A stretch of 64,000 nucleotides of DNA from Pyropia yezoensis. Its lineage: Eukaryota > Rhodophyta > Bangiophyceae > Bangiales > Bangiaceae. The notes under the pieces were generated by a model. That model did no database searches and was not told where the DNA came from. It was given only the letters and a program-made list of their open reading frames with translations. The stretch is taken from assembly GCA_009829735.1 (NCBI GenBank), contig CM020618.1, positions 21,871,346 to 21,935,345 of the forward strand, written 5' to 3'. This document shows, piece after piece, positions 1-11,299 of the stretch. The number at the start of each line of letters is the position of its first letter. The first letter of the stretch is position 1. Position numbers and translations under genes: made by a program.

Positions 1-320
1 AAGTGGCCAGCCGCCGCGGTATTCGACGCAATGACAGCTAGCGCCACCGCCGCGCCACCTCCAGTGGCGAGGGAGGACGGGGCGGCTCCCAAAGAAGACG
101 GCGGCGGCGCTGCCGCGGCGCGACTCGCCGGCGAGGACACCGCCCCCAGACCCCCTGCGACGTTGCTTGGCACGAGTACGACCTCTTCCTGTGAAAAGAA
201 TACATTTTCGCGCGATGAACTTCCACGTGGTTGCTGCTGCTTAAGATCCTTTCTCTCGGCCGGCACTCTTGCGACGGCCGTCGCCTCCGCCGTCGTCGTC
301 ACCGCCGCTGCGAGCACCGT

Positions 321-322
321 CC

Positions 323-400
<78 letters not shown>
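321..400 (+). repeat. (GCC)n microsatellite in the leader of the pseudouridine synthase gene
   Basis: About 26 uninterrupted GCC/CCG units end exactly at the first ATG of the downstream gene. If translated it would give polyproline, polyalanine or polyarginine depending on frame. The only upstream start in the gene's frame is a TTG near 269, so the tract is best read as 5' untranslated sequence. Confidence 0.85.
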
Positions 401-1759
401 ATGGCTCCCAGCCGGCTTGCGTGGCATATTCTCCCCCTCTCGAAGAACATTCTGTTTGCTGCCCGGGGTACAGCGGGCATGGCCACCCGTACGGTGGCAC
501 CAGCAGCCGACGTGAGTGCAGCGGTCCTGGACCCCTCTTATCCCCCCTCTCACCCAGCAAGGCAAGCCCCAGCGGCGGCGGCTGTGGCGGCGGTGGCTGC
601 CGATTTACCCCCCTCCCTTCCCCACGCGGAGCGTGACCTTGCTCCCGGAACTCTACGCCCCCGCAAGAGCCCTGCAGACGGCATTGTGCCGGTTCTCACT
701 GGCGGCCGCCCCGACCGGTGGGCAGGCGGCGGCCCGCCCCCCCCCCTGGTGCTCCTCCACTCTTGCGACCGGTACCTGGCGGTGGACAAACCTGTGGACG
801 TGCGCGTCGATGGCGACTGGCCCGTGACGGTGGAGAAGATGGTATTGGCGCACCTTGCCGTCGCGCGGCCGGCGGTGCTCGAGGCGGGGCTGCGGCGGCC
901 CAAGCTCATCCACCAGCTGGACTTTGCCACGTCGGGGGTGATGCTGCTGGGGCTGGACCGCCGCGCTGCCGCCGCGGCGGCGGCGGCGTTTGCATCGCGC
1001 ACCGTCCGCAAGCTGTACGTGGCGCTGGTGGATGGGGAGGTGCGCCCACCGGGCGGGCCGGGGGGGGGGGCGCTGGTGTGTGACCAGGCGGTGGCACCGC
1101 TAGGGGGTGGGGACTTTCGGATGGTCGCCGTGGGCGGTGGCGACGCCGACGCCGGCGTCGCGCCCGCCGCGGTCGACGCCAAGGCCGCCCTCACAACGGT
1201 CATCCCGCTGTCGATGGGCTGGCTGGGCGGCCGCCGCGTCTCGCGGCTGGGTCTGGTGCCTCACACGGGGCGCCGACACCAGCTGCGGGTGCACCTGGCG
1301 GCGATGGGGCACCCCATCGTGGGGGACGGCACGTACAACCCCGCCGACGGAGGGGGGGCGGGCATTGCGGGACCGTGGACGGGGCCCGCTGGCGGGGGCG
1401 CCGTCGCCCACCCAGACGCGGCGGTGGCGGCGGCGGCGGCAGCGGCGGAGGGGTCGGAGGTCTCTTTGGCCGCGACGCCCCACCGAATGATGCTGCACGC
1501 GTGGCGGCTGCGCATTGGCGGCCTTCCACAGCCGTTGGGCCGCCTGGACCTGACCACCGCCGACCCGTTTGCCGGGCTGCTGATGGGCGAGGAGGTGGCC
1601 GAGGGGGGGGGCGCGCGGGTGGAAGCGGAGCTCGCCCGTCCCGTCTCTGGCACGGAGGCCGCCACCGCGGCGCGCAACAATAAACGAAACCGGGGACGGC
1701 GAGGAAGCCGCCAACCGGGGCCTGCAGGGGTGGTGGTAGGGGATGGGGACACCAGCTGA
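401..1759 (+). CDS. RluA-family RNA pseudouridine synthase, RPUSD1-like
   Basis: The 452-residue product carries the RluA-type pseudouridine synthase fold, which isomerises uridine to pseudouridine in structured RNA. The catalytic motif HQLDFATSG lies at about residues 171-179 with Asp174 as the expected nucleophile. HQLD with an aromatic residue next, in place of bacterial HRLD, is what I recall of the eukaryotic RPUSD1 branch. The later family motif TGRRHQLRVHLAAMGHPIVG lies at about 288-307. The first 35 residues have several Arg/Lys, Ser and Ala and no acid, like an organelle presequence. I chose the ATG at 401 because the longer frame starts with TTG and would force a polyproline run. 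The C-terminal 50 residues are Arg/Gly-rich and unlike the family core. Inserts of Ala and Gly between motifs match the local GC bias. The target RNA cannot be told from sequence. Confidence 0.85.
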   Translation: MAPSRLAWHILPLSKNILFAARGTAGMATRTVAPAADVSAAVLDPSYPPSHPARQAPAAAAVAAVAADLPPSLPHAERDLAPGTLRPRKSPADGIVPVLTGGRPDRWAGGGPPPPLVLLHSCDRYLAVDKPVDVRVDGDWPVTVEKMVLAHLAVARPAVLEAGLRRPKLIHQLDFATSGVMLLGLDRRAAAAAAAAFASRTVRKLYVALVDGEVRPPGGPGGGALVCDQAVAPLGGGDFRMVAVGGGDADAGVAPAAVDAKAALTTVIPLSMGWLGGRRVSRLGLVPHTGRRHQLRVHLAAMGHPIVGDGTYNPADGGGAGIAGPWTGPAGGGAVAHPDAAVAAAAAAAEGSEVSLAATPHRMMLHAWRLRIGGLPQPLGRLDLTTADPFAGLLMGEEVAEGGGARVEAELARPVSGTEAATAARNNKRNRGRRGSRQPGPAGVVVGDGDTS

Positions 1760-2739
1760 GGCACGTAGATGTGTGTCTGGGGGCTTCCTGCCCTTGACGG
1801 GGCTCGTTTGGACAGAGGACGGCCAGTGCCTCTCGCTGTCACGCGCTCGTGCGCAGTGTATGTTTGGCCGCTGTCGCCGGCGTGCCGGCTGTCGCCGGCT
1901 CTGGGATGGTCTGTCCGATGTGGTAGCCACGCCCTTGGGACACCTGCCAACGCCTGTGGTCCACTTGTCGGGCGGAAGGGGGGGTTGGGGAGGTTATGTG
2001 GTTACCGCAATGGGTGGCGGGTTGTCGGGCAGGCGGCCATGTACATATGAGGCAACGCCGGTGGGCAAGGTCGGCGTTGGCCACGGGCGGCGCATTGTGG
2101 AGGCGGTTGTGCGGGCGGCGCATGAAGGAGGCGGTCGTGCCTTCAGCCGGCGGCGGTGCAGGAGGGGTCAGCGGGAGGCGGTTGCGCTGCTCCTGTGGGA
2201 GGCGCATAAAGGCGGCGGGAGGTGCATGGAGGCGCTGGGAGGCGGTTGCCCCGTGGCAGCGGGTGGCGCTCTTCGACCAATGACAGTGTCGGTGGCGCTT
2301 TGTGGGACTGGCGGTGGTGGTGCTGTGGCGGGATGGAGTCGGCACAGGCGAACTGGCACCGCCGCCGGGGTGACCCTCCCGCTAATGTGCGGTTCACGGT
2401 AGAGGCCTGGCGGTGGGGAAGGGGGTCGGGGGTGAGGCGCCAGAGACCGCTCGTGTCTCGCCACTCAGGCTTGTTCGGGCCAGAAGAATGAACAAGCAGG
2501 CAGGTGCATTGGCTGACGCCATGATCAAACACCAGTGATACCCTACGGCTTGTCCTCCGCAGGCGCAGTCACCACGAAAGTGCAAGAGATCATCCATGGA
2601 TGCAGACACAACGAAGGCGCAATTTACACTAGCGCACCCGACCCGTCATGACGCAGCACGGATCCCCATGCTCCATTACTTTGCAAGAACAACCCACTCT
2701 CTTCCACCAACAGCCACTGTGCATTGGCCCACCTGTCCT
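1760..2739. other. Intergenic, no supported gene
   Basis: Open frames here are short or lack homology-like features. Between about 2090 and 2270 there is a degenerate run of GGAGGCGGTT and GGCGCAT(G/A)AAGG words, which looks like a decayed minisatellite. The stretch holds the 3' ends of the two convergent flanking genes. Confidence 0.6.
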
Positions 2740-3756
2740 CTACTTGGACGTCCCTGGCACCGCGTGCGGCAGCTTCTCTCCCCGGTGGGCGGCGATGACG
2801 TTCCTCGCCGCAATCCGGGCCATGTCCTCACGACACGCCACCGTCGCAGACGCCATGTGGGGCACAATCATGCAGTTCTCCAGACCAACCAGCTTGTCGC
2901 TCGCCGGCAGCGGCTCAGGCACCGTCACGTCCAGCCCGGCGGCCCAGATAGTGCCGTTCTTGAGGGCGTCGTAGAGAGCATCCTGGTTGACAATCTCCCC
3001 CCGGCTGCAGTTGACGAGCACCGCCGTCTTCTTCATCTTGCCAAATGCTGTGGCGTCAAAGAGGCCGGTCGTCTCGGCTGTCAGCGGGCACAGAGGAATG
3101 ACAATGTCCGACCGCGCCAGGAGGTCGTCAAACTCAACGTAAGTCGCGCCTACGGTGGCAGCCCGCTCGTCCATGCGGAAGGCATCCGAGTAGAGGATCT
3201 CGCAGTCAAAGCCGGCCAGCCGCTTGGCCACCGCCATGCCGATGCGCCCCAGACCCATGATGCCGACCGTCGCGTGGTGCACGTCGCGGCCACACATGTA
3301 GAGGGGCGCCCACTTGCCCCACACATCGTCCTTGACCACCTTGACGCCCGCCGGGATACGGCGGCACGTAGCAATGAGGACACCCAGGATGAAGTCCGCC
3401 ACCGTGTTGGTGAGCACATCGGGGGTGTGACCCAGCGACAGCTTCCGGTCCGTACAGGCCGCCACGTCCATGTGGTTGTACCCGACGCTCATCGTGCTAA
3501 CGGTCTTGAGGCGGGAGCCCGCCGAGTCGAGCAGCTCCGCGTCAATCTTGTCGGTCAGAAAGCAGAGGAGGGCGTCATAGCCGGGCGCCTCGGCCAGCAT
3601 CTTCTTCATCTTGTCGTACGGCATGGCGTCCGACGCGTCGGGCTCGTCAGGGATCACCACCTCCAGGTTGGGCTCCTCCCGCAGCAGCAACAGGCCCGCC
3701 TCGGGGAAGGAGCGGGTCACCAAGACGCGCCATGGCTCCCCTCCGTTCGAAGCCAT
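2740..3756 (-). CDS. GRHPR: Glyoxylate/hydroxypyruvate reductase (D-2-hydroxyacid dehydrogenase)
   Basis: The 338-residue product is a full-length D-isomer-specific 2-hydroxyacid dehydrogenase, the usual length for GRHPR. It should reduce glyoxylate and hydroxypyruvate with NAD(P)H, as in photorespiratory or serine metabolism. The Rossmann motif GLGRIG is at 168-173. The expected catalytic triad is present as Arg252 (in NCSRGEIVNQ), Glu281 (in VPEPLP) and His300 (in PHMASAT). The stretches TPDVLTNTVAD, ATCRRIP and AAGLDVTVPEPLP are close to animal GRHPR. I chose the ATG at 3756 because it has A at -3 and G at +4. The frame stays open upstream to 3954 but has only a GTG there. The C-terminus ends in GTSK, so there is no SKL-type peroxisomal signal and a cytosolic location is likely unless an unseen leader exists. 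Confidence 0.92.
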   Translation of the reverse strand: MASNGGEPWRVLVTRSFPEAGLLLLREEPNLEVVIPDEPDASDAMPYDKMKKMLAEAPGYDALLCFLTDKIDAELLDSAGSRLKTVSTMSVGYNHMDVAACTDRKLSLGHTPDVLTNTVADFILGVLIATCRRIPAGVKVVKDDVWGKWAPLYMCGRDVHHATVGIMGLGRIGMAVAKRLAGFDCEILYSDAFRMDERAATVGATYVEFDDLLARSDIVIPLCPLTAETTGLFDATAFGKMKKTAVLVNCSRGEIVNQDALYDALKNGTIWAAGLDVTVPEPLPASDKLVGLENCMIVPHMASATVACREDMARIAARNVIAAHRGEKLPHAVPGTSK

Positions 3757-6403
3757 CGTCGGGGGTAAGGCTCGCGATGCGAGGAGGTAGGTGAGCGGGG
3801 TGACCGCTAGTGGGAGGGAGGAGAGGGGTCGGGTGAGGCGGGGGGGGGCGGGGATGGAGGCGGCAAGGTGACGCAGGAACACAGTCGGTGGAGCGGATCG
3901 TGCGCGCTGCTGCCGGCGGACTCTCGGGTCTGTCGGGACACTCTCGCTACACACCCACTACTACACGCAGGTGAGATGCCTTATCATATGCCAGAAACCT
4001 CAGCCCGCTGAGGCCCAAACTCCCAGCCCGCCGTGCTCCGCCCGACACGCGCGCACTCCACGGTCACCGCAGGTGTCGCGTACAGGACCAGGCAAACCCC
4101 ACCAGCCATGAAGCATGCCATCGGGCGGGCTCTGGGGAAGGGTGGACACGATGGATGCAGCCTGGCTCACGGGCCCTCCCCTTACCAGCCCACCCCCCCC
4201 CCCCCCTCGCCACGCATTGCCAGGCGGGGGGCAGCATCCAAGGCCCTCGTCCACCGCTTTGCTGTGGGGGTGTGTCCTGGCCCCATTGGCGGGTGACGGT
4301 TCGTTTCAGCCACCCCATTGGCGGGTGACGGTTGCATTCTGAGCGGGCAGAGCGCGGCACCGCCTCTTGCGGTTTCCTCCTCGCGCCGAGGGGTGTTCCT
4401 GCAGTTGTCGGTGGGTGCACGCGTGTCTGTAGGGTTGGCCCACTCGCCCCGAGATCCCGCTTGGAACCTGCAGGATCGGGGTCGTGGCCTGGAGATCGGG
4501 GTTCGTGGATTTGTCGAATCTGTTTCTTCTCGTGGACTCTCTCCGTTCAGTTTCGCCCAAAAGCTCAAAGGTGTATCGACGCGACCCGAAAAGCCAAACA
4601 TGACCCCTTTCGCGACCAGGCTATGAGAGACGCGGCAGTGGGGAGGCAGAGGCCGCTGAGAAACAGTCTCACTGGGCGTTCCGGTTGGATAGGACGCCCA
4701 AAGTACCGGCGTGGGTGCAGCGCTACGGCTGAAGCGACAACCGCTAACGTAACCATGACTGGTGAGGGACATCTGGGTGACGGCAGTAACCGCCGTGGTA
4801 GTGCTAGCGGATGCTTTCTTGACAGCGGATATATGTGTGTGGCATCACCTACAATGCAGCGAACAGGTCATCTGAGTGGTTTGGCGCTCATCAAAGCTCA
4901 TGAACATGCCTCGAAGCGACAACGAGCGCCGAAGGTATTGGCGTTGGCTTGGGCCTTACGGAGAGGACAGGAGTTTTTTTCCACGCCGATTACCTTACCG
5001 ACGTTTTCTTTCCCGTTTGTCTCGTCTGTGTGACGGCGTGGAGTACGAAAGACGATGGAAGGCAGATGCCATCGATCTCTCAGAGAGTTTGCGGCACTGT
5101 CGTGAGTCTTCTGCCCTCTGCCCGTGACGCACGTCTCGCACCCTCCCTGTTTGTCCAGGCTGTCCGTCAAGCGGTGGTCATCGAGTGAAGGCGACCAGTG
5201 CTGCCGAGTTGCCCAAACACCGTAGTAGTATCGTATATTCTGGTCAGATGTCGGGAAAAGTTGAAGTGGCGGCGTGTTCGCCGACCACCATATTATACTT
5301 ACACATATTTGTTCGGTAAATCCAGCTTCTCAGGTCCTGAAACAATTGCAAACTCGTGCTTTAGGCTTCGACAGCCAGAAGCTTCATCCAACCCGCCACC
5401 CACGCCAGCCGAGAGTCATCGTAGAGACGATGCCGGCCACAGGTGGCCGCCCCTTCCACTGTACTCCCTGGACAGCAGGCCGCAGAAAGGCCAGCGTCCG
5501 CCGCCCATTGGGCGACCAGCGAGAGAGTCTGGGAGACCATGAAACCCGAAAGGAGACCCACGGGCCCCCCCCACCACCACCGCACCTTCCAGAGTCAGAC
5601 CTCGCCAGGGGGCATGCACCCCAAATCAATGTTAAATAGCATAGGGGATGAGCACGCCCTCAATTTTAGTCTTGCCCCCCTCAGATCACACCAATAGGCC
5701 ATATGCAAGGCAAGAAAACAAAGTAGTCCCCCTGCTACGCTGGACGGCAAACCGTGACGGGTGTGGCGTGTCCACTGGGTACGGGCGCTCCAGCAGCAGC
5801 CAGCAGGGCCGTTGCCATGCAACAGCCTCTCCCGGGAGCCGGGCTGCAGACCACACCTGACGGGGTTGCAAGCCAGCCCACCCCTGGGGAGAGCGCGCCT
5901 GCCCCCCCCCCGGTGGCGGCCGGTCGGCCACACTCGCGCCGGGTCCCCGGCTGCGACGGGGAATTTGGCTCACGGTTGCGCGCCCCGTCGCTCGCCCGCC
6001 GCTCCGCACACCCGCGCACTGACTGCCGATAGCCACCGGGTGACGAAGTGCTTTGGTGGAGAGGGCGGCACCGGCGTCGGCGTGTGGGTTTCCAGCCCTT
6101 GACTTGTCCGTCAAACGGTCCGACCCCCTGTCTTGTCCGTCGACGGCCGCGCAAGCGGACGGCCGGGCGAACGGCCGGCACGTTGTGGATCTCGGCGTCT
6201 GGAGTCACGGCCACGAAAGGCCGGTCGCCCGCAGGGGCTTGGCCAACACAAAGGCCGGCCTCAATTGCGTCGGTGGTGAGGGTCCCTACAAGGAAGGGGT
6301 GAGGATTTTGCCCCGCGGTCTGCTGCTGACCTTGTTGCCTCGTCGGAAACGGTTGGGTGGGTGGGTGGGAGGCGTGCGGGTGACGGACAACCCGCAGAGA
6401 AAG
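3757..6403. other. Intergenic, no convincing gene
   Basis: Several frames of 80-260 codons are open, but they lack ATG starts with good context or recognisable motifs and overlap one another on both strands. A direct repeat of about 21 bp, CCCCATTGGCGGGTGACGGTT, occurs twice, near 4282 and near 4314. Each copy carries an ATTGG (inverted CCAAT) core, so it could be a promoter element. GC falls near 5220-5370. Nothing else stands out. Confidence 0.5.
4282..4335. repeat. Two-copy direct repeat with ATTGG cores
   Basis: Two near-identical copies of CCCCATTGGCGGGTGACGGTT lie about 32 bp apart. ATTGG is the complement of CCAAT, so a promoter role is possible. The divergent GRHPR gene starts about 530 bp away on the minus strand. 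Confidence 0.5.
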
Positions 6404-9400
6404 ATGGAAGACGTGGTGCCGGCGCCAGTGGGGGTGCTCGCGCAGCCCAAGCGCAAATTGGAGGAAAGGTAGGTGGGTAGCGCATCCAGTTCCTGGGGCT
6501 GTGGGGGACGCGGGGTAGTCCAAGGGACATTTTCAGCAAGACCACGACGCGGCCGCCATTGGGGCATGCGTAACGCTCTCGTTAGCCAGGATGTGCGCCT
6601 GCATCAGTGCTTGCTCTACCGCCGACCAGACTGGTCCCGATGCCCGCCCCCAAGGTTATTTGGGGAGCATGACGGAGACGTTCTGCTTTTTTTGTTTTTT
6701 ATGTGTGCCCTCCCCCCTCTTCGACCGTGCCACACTGTTGGTGCAAGGTTGTCGTCCTTATCGTCGCTGTGCGGCCTTCTACCCGAGCTGCGCATCGTGT
6801 TTATCTTTCATCTCTCGTTAGTTCTCGACCTGACTCCTTTTTTCTCCACCATGTTTGCTTTGTCCCCCTTTTGTCAATACCATCTCGTGTTGGTGTCTGT
6901 AGTGCTGGGGAGTCTGCCTTAACGATTAATGGCGGGAGCTTGACCGATGGGCCGTCCGGGGGAAACGATTCTGCTTCGGACGAGTCGCACCCCGAGGCTA
7001 AGCGCAGTAGAACCGAGATTGGGCCGCCCAGTCCGTCGGCTTCGCAACTTGGGAGTGGTGACGCATCCGCACCTGCGCCGGCGGTATGTGCGCCGCAACC
7101 GGGGGCTCCTCATGTGCAAGGTCCCTGTGATGCTCCTTCCGCGGCCCCCGATGGACCTTCTGGCACTTCGACAGACTTTGCGGCTGCCGCTGCTTCGGCT
7201 ATTGCTGCCGCTGCTGCTTCTTCCTCTGATGCGGCGCCGGCTGCGAGTCAACCCCGAGACAAGGCATCATCGGACTCGACGACTGTGCCTTCATGCGGTA
7301 CAGCCCCCACTACGGAACCCATTGATGATGAAGATGATGATGAGGATGAGGATGGGGAGTACGACCCCACCGCTTCGCAGTATGTGCCCGGTGTGCAGAC
7401 TCAATCCTTAAGTGATGTCGGGCTCGGGCCATCGCCACAAACGCGGCCATCCGCGGACGAGGGTAGCGACGGGTCCTTGAAGCTGGGACAGGTGGCGCCT
7501 ACGAGTACCGAGGTGCTAACGACGAAACAATCCAACGACCAGTCCTTTGCCGAGGATGTCGGGCCGCCAGCCGTGAGGGGGGGAGCGGCATCTCTGGCTG
7601 CTGAGAATGATGCGTCGGCAGCCAGCAGGACGCCTCCTGGGCCCGCTACTACTGCCGATTCGGCGTCGGTGGTAGCGGTACCACTGCCAGTGGCGACTGC
7701 AGGGGCGGCGGCTTCGGATGCGGTGGCTCCAGGCGCTGTGGGGACAGAAAGAAGCGCGGCTACGCAACCCGAGAGCTCATCACCAGCGGCTACCTCGTCG
7801 CCAAGTGAGCCTCAACCACCGAACGGCGCAACACCATCTGCATTGGACGCGGAGGAGCCTCCCTCGTCGCCGCTAGAAGTGGCGTCGACCAGCGCAGAAG
7901 CCAACTCACCTCCTCGTGCATCCACACCTCCACCATCATCCGTGGCCGAGACAGAAATGGACGCCTTTACCGACGACGCTCAGGCGGTGCACCCACCTTC
8001 TCCTCCTATTGGCTCCAGTTCCGGACAGGAATCGTTGCCCGAGTCCGTGATGATGGAGTCTGAAGATGTACGTCGTTTACACCCGTCAGCATGTGTCAGT
8101 GCGTGTCTCTCTTGTCGACTGTGGTTGTCCGCACATCATTGTGTGATTGTGTGTCTGACACCGTCTTTTATGTCGCTTTGCCTTGATCACGTCACTTGTG
8201 TTTATTTTCTCTGGTTGTTCGTTTTCATCTCCCTTGATTCGCATAGGATGAGGAAGAGGATGGGCCACCGAGAAGGCCTGTGCTTCCACTTCCTGACAAA
8301 CCTGCGTTACCGTCGGCGCTCAAGTCGCGGCCGCCCACCACGTCTTTGCTTCCCCCGACGAGTGCGTCTCGTGCTGCGCAAGGACCACGGAAGCGCGTCC
8401 AATGGGCGAGTGAGGTCGCATCTGTTGCGTTGATTGAGAACCGTCCCCAGCTGGCTGAGATGTGGGATACTGGCCCGGACGCGGCAGAAATGCCCAGTCA
8501 GCTGCTCACGCCATCTCCAACACCTGTAAGTTTGTGCCTAGGGCTCTACTCATGGGGGCGTAGCATGCATTGCGCTTTCCCGCCACGAGTGTACTATGTC
8601 TCTTGCTTGACCAGCGTTTTTTTTTTTGTCGAGTGGCATTCCTGACGTCCGTTTTCTGGTGCTCTCGTGATGCACTGCTTTTGCTTGACCTCGTTTCTTT
8701 CTGTCTTGTGCGCTTTCTTCGCCTGCTGTCGTGTTCAATTTGCGTTTGCGCAGCAGGGCGGCGACTCCATGAGCGCCTTTGAGATGGCAAAGAAGAAGGA
8801 GCGTGACAGCGAGCAAGAGCGCATGCGAGCTGCCAAAGCTGCTCTGTGGACGAGGCTTGACCGCATGGCAGCGGACATTGCATATCAGACACCTCCGCGT
8901 CTGGTCTTGATTCCTGCTGGGTGTGAGTCGTACGACGCGGCTGCTGTGGTATCTCCGCACCGAGACGAAGTGGAGCGTCAGCGAAGGGTTGCTCCCTCTG
9001 CCGAGATGATTCCTGATCCTCGTCGCTTTCGGAGCCCTCCGAGCCCTCCCCTCCATTCTTGGACCGGTCCTGATGACGACGCAGAAGTGCCCGTCATTCC
9101 CCTCGACGACGTGACGACGGCTGCACCGGTTGACCAGGCTGCTCAGCCGTCGTTGGGAGGCTCCGGGCCGTCGCCCGCTGCGGCCGCTGGTACCCCTTCT
9201 CTACTGGATGATCCTTCCGCGGCATCGTCAGAACCAATGTCAGTCGTGTCCTCTGATGCGCCTGGCCGCCCCGCCGCGCCGCAAGAACCGCACCTTGCGG
9301 ATGGTGGAGCAAATGGCGTGGGGATTCCGGACGCTGCGCAAAATGGCGCCGAAACTGCACCTGATGGGGCACAGCCAGCTGTCCCCATCGCTGGCCAAGC

Positions 9401-10574
9401 CATTGAAAGCGCCGGAGTAACTGGCGGCGATGGCAGCGGTGCAGCCGGCACCGACACGGGCGCGAGTCCTGGTGCTGCGGTTGCCGGCCGTGAAAGTACC
9501 AACCGTGTGGGCAGCCTGCTGGGTGGCCTCGACCTAGGCAAGCTACAACAACTGCTGGGTGCGACGAACAGCCTGATAGGCCAGCAGCAGCGCCCACCGG
9601 ATGATCCCTATGTGCCTGGGGAGCAGCCCCCTCACCCGCAGCAGCAGCAGCTGCTACCCTCGAGGCCCCCATCGCAGCAAGAGCCGGCCGTTGCAGCGGA
9701 CGAAGCGGGTTATGTGCCGAGCGCACCAGGAGGCCAACCACCTATGCCATCGCTCGACGCGCTTGCTCCGCCACCCGGGAGCGATGCCCTGCCGCCTGGT
9801 CCTGGAGGACCTGCGGCAAAGAACCCGGCGGCACAGCTCAGTGCTCTGCTACAACTGCTTACGTCCCAGACGGCAGGCTCCGTGGGCGGTGGCGGCCCCC
9901 CTCTTCCGCAGCAACCGCCGCCACAACTGCACGGCCCACCGTCGCAGCAGCCCCCACCACCTGGAATGCGCCACAATGGGGGCCCGGTAGGTTCCTGGGG
10001 CCCAGGTGGTGGTGGTGGGCACATGGCTCATCAGATGGGCAACGTGCACGGGGCGCCGATGCAGCCGCCCCCAGGGATGCCCAGCATGCCCCCGCCAGGG
10101 ATGGTACTTCCTGGCATGCCGCCGCCGCCGCATGGTAGGGGCGGCCCGGGCATGGGCGGGCCAGGTATGGGCGGTGGGATGCCCCCGCCGCACGGTATGG
10201 GCCCTGGGGGTCCCCACGGCATGCGGCCTCAACTGCCGCCCCCTGGTATGGGGTACCCGACGGGCGGACAGCAGCCACTTCCCGTGGTACACTTCCGGCA
10301 CGGACAGGTGGGAGTGCACGGTGAAATGGGGCGGGGTGCGCCGGGCATTCCACCGGGTGGATTCGACGGCGGCCGCGGCAGCGGCTCGCGCGGCAACGCG
10401 CCGTCTCAGCGGGGCGGCGGCGGTGGGCGGCGTGTGAACAAGCCCAAGAACCGCGTGAAATGCCTCTTCTTCAACACCCCCAAAGGGTGCCGGTCGGGTG
10501 ATGCGTGCGAGTACATACACGAACCGCCGGGGGGGGGAGGTGACATCCGTCTGCGATATGCGTCGCACAGGTGA
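6404..10574 (+). CDS. PPP1R10: PNUTS/PPP1R10-like protein phosphatase 1 nuclear targeting subunit (four exons)
   Basis: Exons 6404-6468, 6903-8067, 8247-8525 and 8754-10574 join in frame through GT-AG introns of 434, 179 and 228 nt, giving 1109 residues. The ATG has A at -3 and G at +4. Exon 2 is low-complexity Ser/Ala/Pro with an acidic run. Exon 3 holds KRVQW (about 459-463), a fit to the RVxF PP1-docking motif [KR]xVx[FW]. Exon 4 opens with a charged helix, then PPRLVLIP and VIPLDD, which parallel PRPLVLPSP and LIPLDEE in animal PNUTS. Next come Leu-rich helices (LGKLQQLLG), a long Pro/Gly/Met-rich tract (GPGMGGPGMGG) and a C-terminal CX8CX5CX3H finger (1073-1092) with the spacing of the PNUTS finger. 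PNUTS recruits PP1 to chromatin and dephosphorylates Pol II and Spt5 at termination. No TFIIS N-terminal domain is visible, so an upstream exon could be missing. The acceptor at 8753/8756 is a NAGNAG. Confidence 0.72.
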
Positions 10575-11299
10575 AGACCGTTCTTCTGTTTGCTGCTGGT
10601 TGTTTTTTTCTTCAGGCCTAGCAAGCGTGCCCGTGTAGAGGGTGCCTGTAGCCGTGACGTGCGACATAGTACGTACATGTACGTGCCTTCGCACGTGTTA
10701 CCCGGAAGTGTTTCGTGCCGCCAGCGATGTCTCGTGCCGCGCCCGGATCACCCTCACACACTTACGCATGATGCGTGGGTCCTCGCGTGACCGGCATTTT
10801 CATGGCATTTTCATTCCGAACGTCAACCATGAATGTTTTCAAAAATAATCCAGAAGTAAATTGTTCCATTGTGCAATATAAATCAATGGAGGCCCCCCTC
10901 CCCGAGAGGGGCTCATAGCGAAGCCCTATTGTGCTTCCAGAAAAAGTGGATGGTGTCGAGTCAAGAGCATCTCATGAAGTACTTCAGGAAGGCTGCATGA
11001 CTTCGAACGATTGCGGCACGAACGTAAATAAAATATTCCACTCCTGGAATATTACTGCACATTTGGCGTTGAATGGTACATACAGCATTGGGCATGTACC
11101 CCAAGCGAAAATTCATTTCAGATGTCCAACAGCCTGGCAATTGAGCCTTTGTCGGCCGCCTCGTGTGGAACAATATCCAGATCGGGCGTCTCGAATATGC
11201 AGTCGTCGACAGCGGGGGCATTATGCACACCACAGTGGAGAGCACCATCTTCTTCCCGCGATCCGTCCCTGTCGAGGACACTTTATCGTACCGTGCGTG
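10575..11299. other. Intergenic, AT-richer spacer with small hairpins
   Basis: GC drops between about 10790 and 11110. A perfect inverted repeat, AATATTCCA-CTCC-TGGAATATT, lies near 11034-11055, and a second, GGTACAT...ATGTACC, near 11075-11100. The spacer should hold the 3' end of the PNUTS-like gene and the promoter of the next. I see no coding frame with support. Confidence 0.5.

Noticed and set aside
321-400. CRISPR-like or coding repeat at the (GCC)n tract
   Set aside because: It is a simple trinucleotide run with no spacers, and the gene's ATG lies after it.
2596-3768. Long plus-strand frame of about 390 codons over the GRHPR gene
   Set aside because: It is His/Arg/Val-rich and exactly opposite a protein with full family motifs and catalytic residues, so it is an antisense shadow.
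5735-6523. Minus-strand frame of 262 codons upstream of the PNUTS-like gene
   Set aside because: No motif, His/Pro/Arg-rich, and it overlaps the first exon and promoter side of a better supported gene.
11034-11055. AATATTCCA hairpin as a transcription terminator
   Set aside because: The genome is eukaryotic, and no T run or gene end is placed to make a bacterial-type terminator meaningful.
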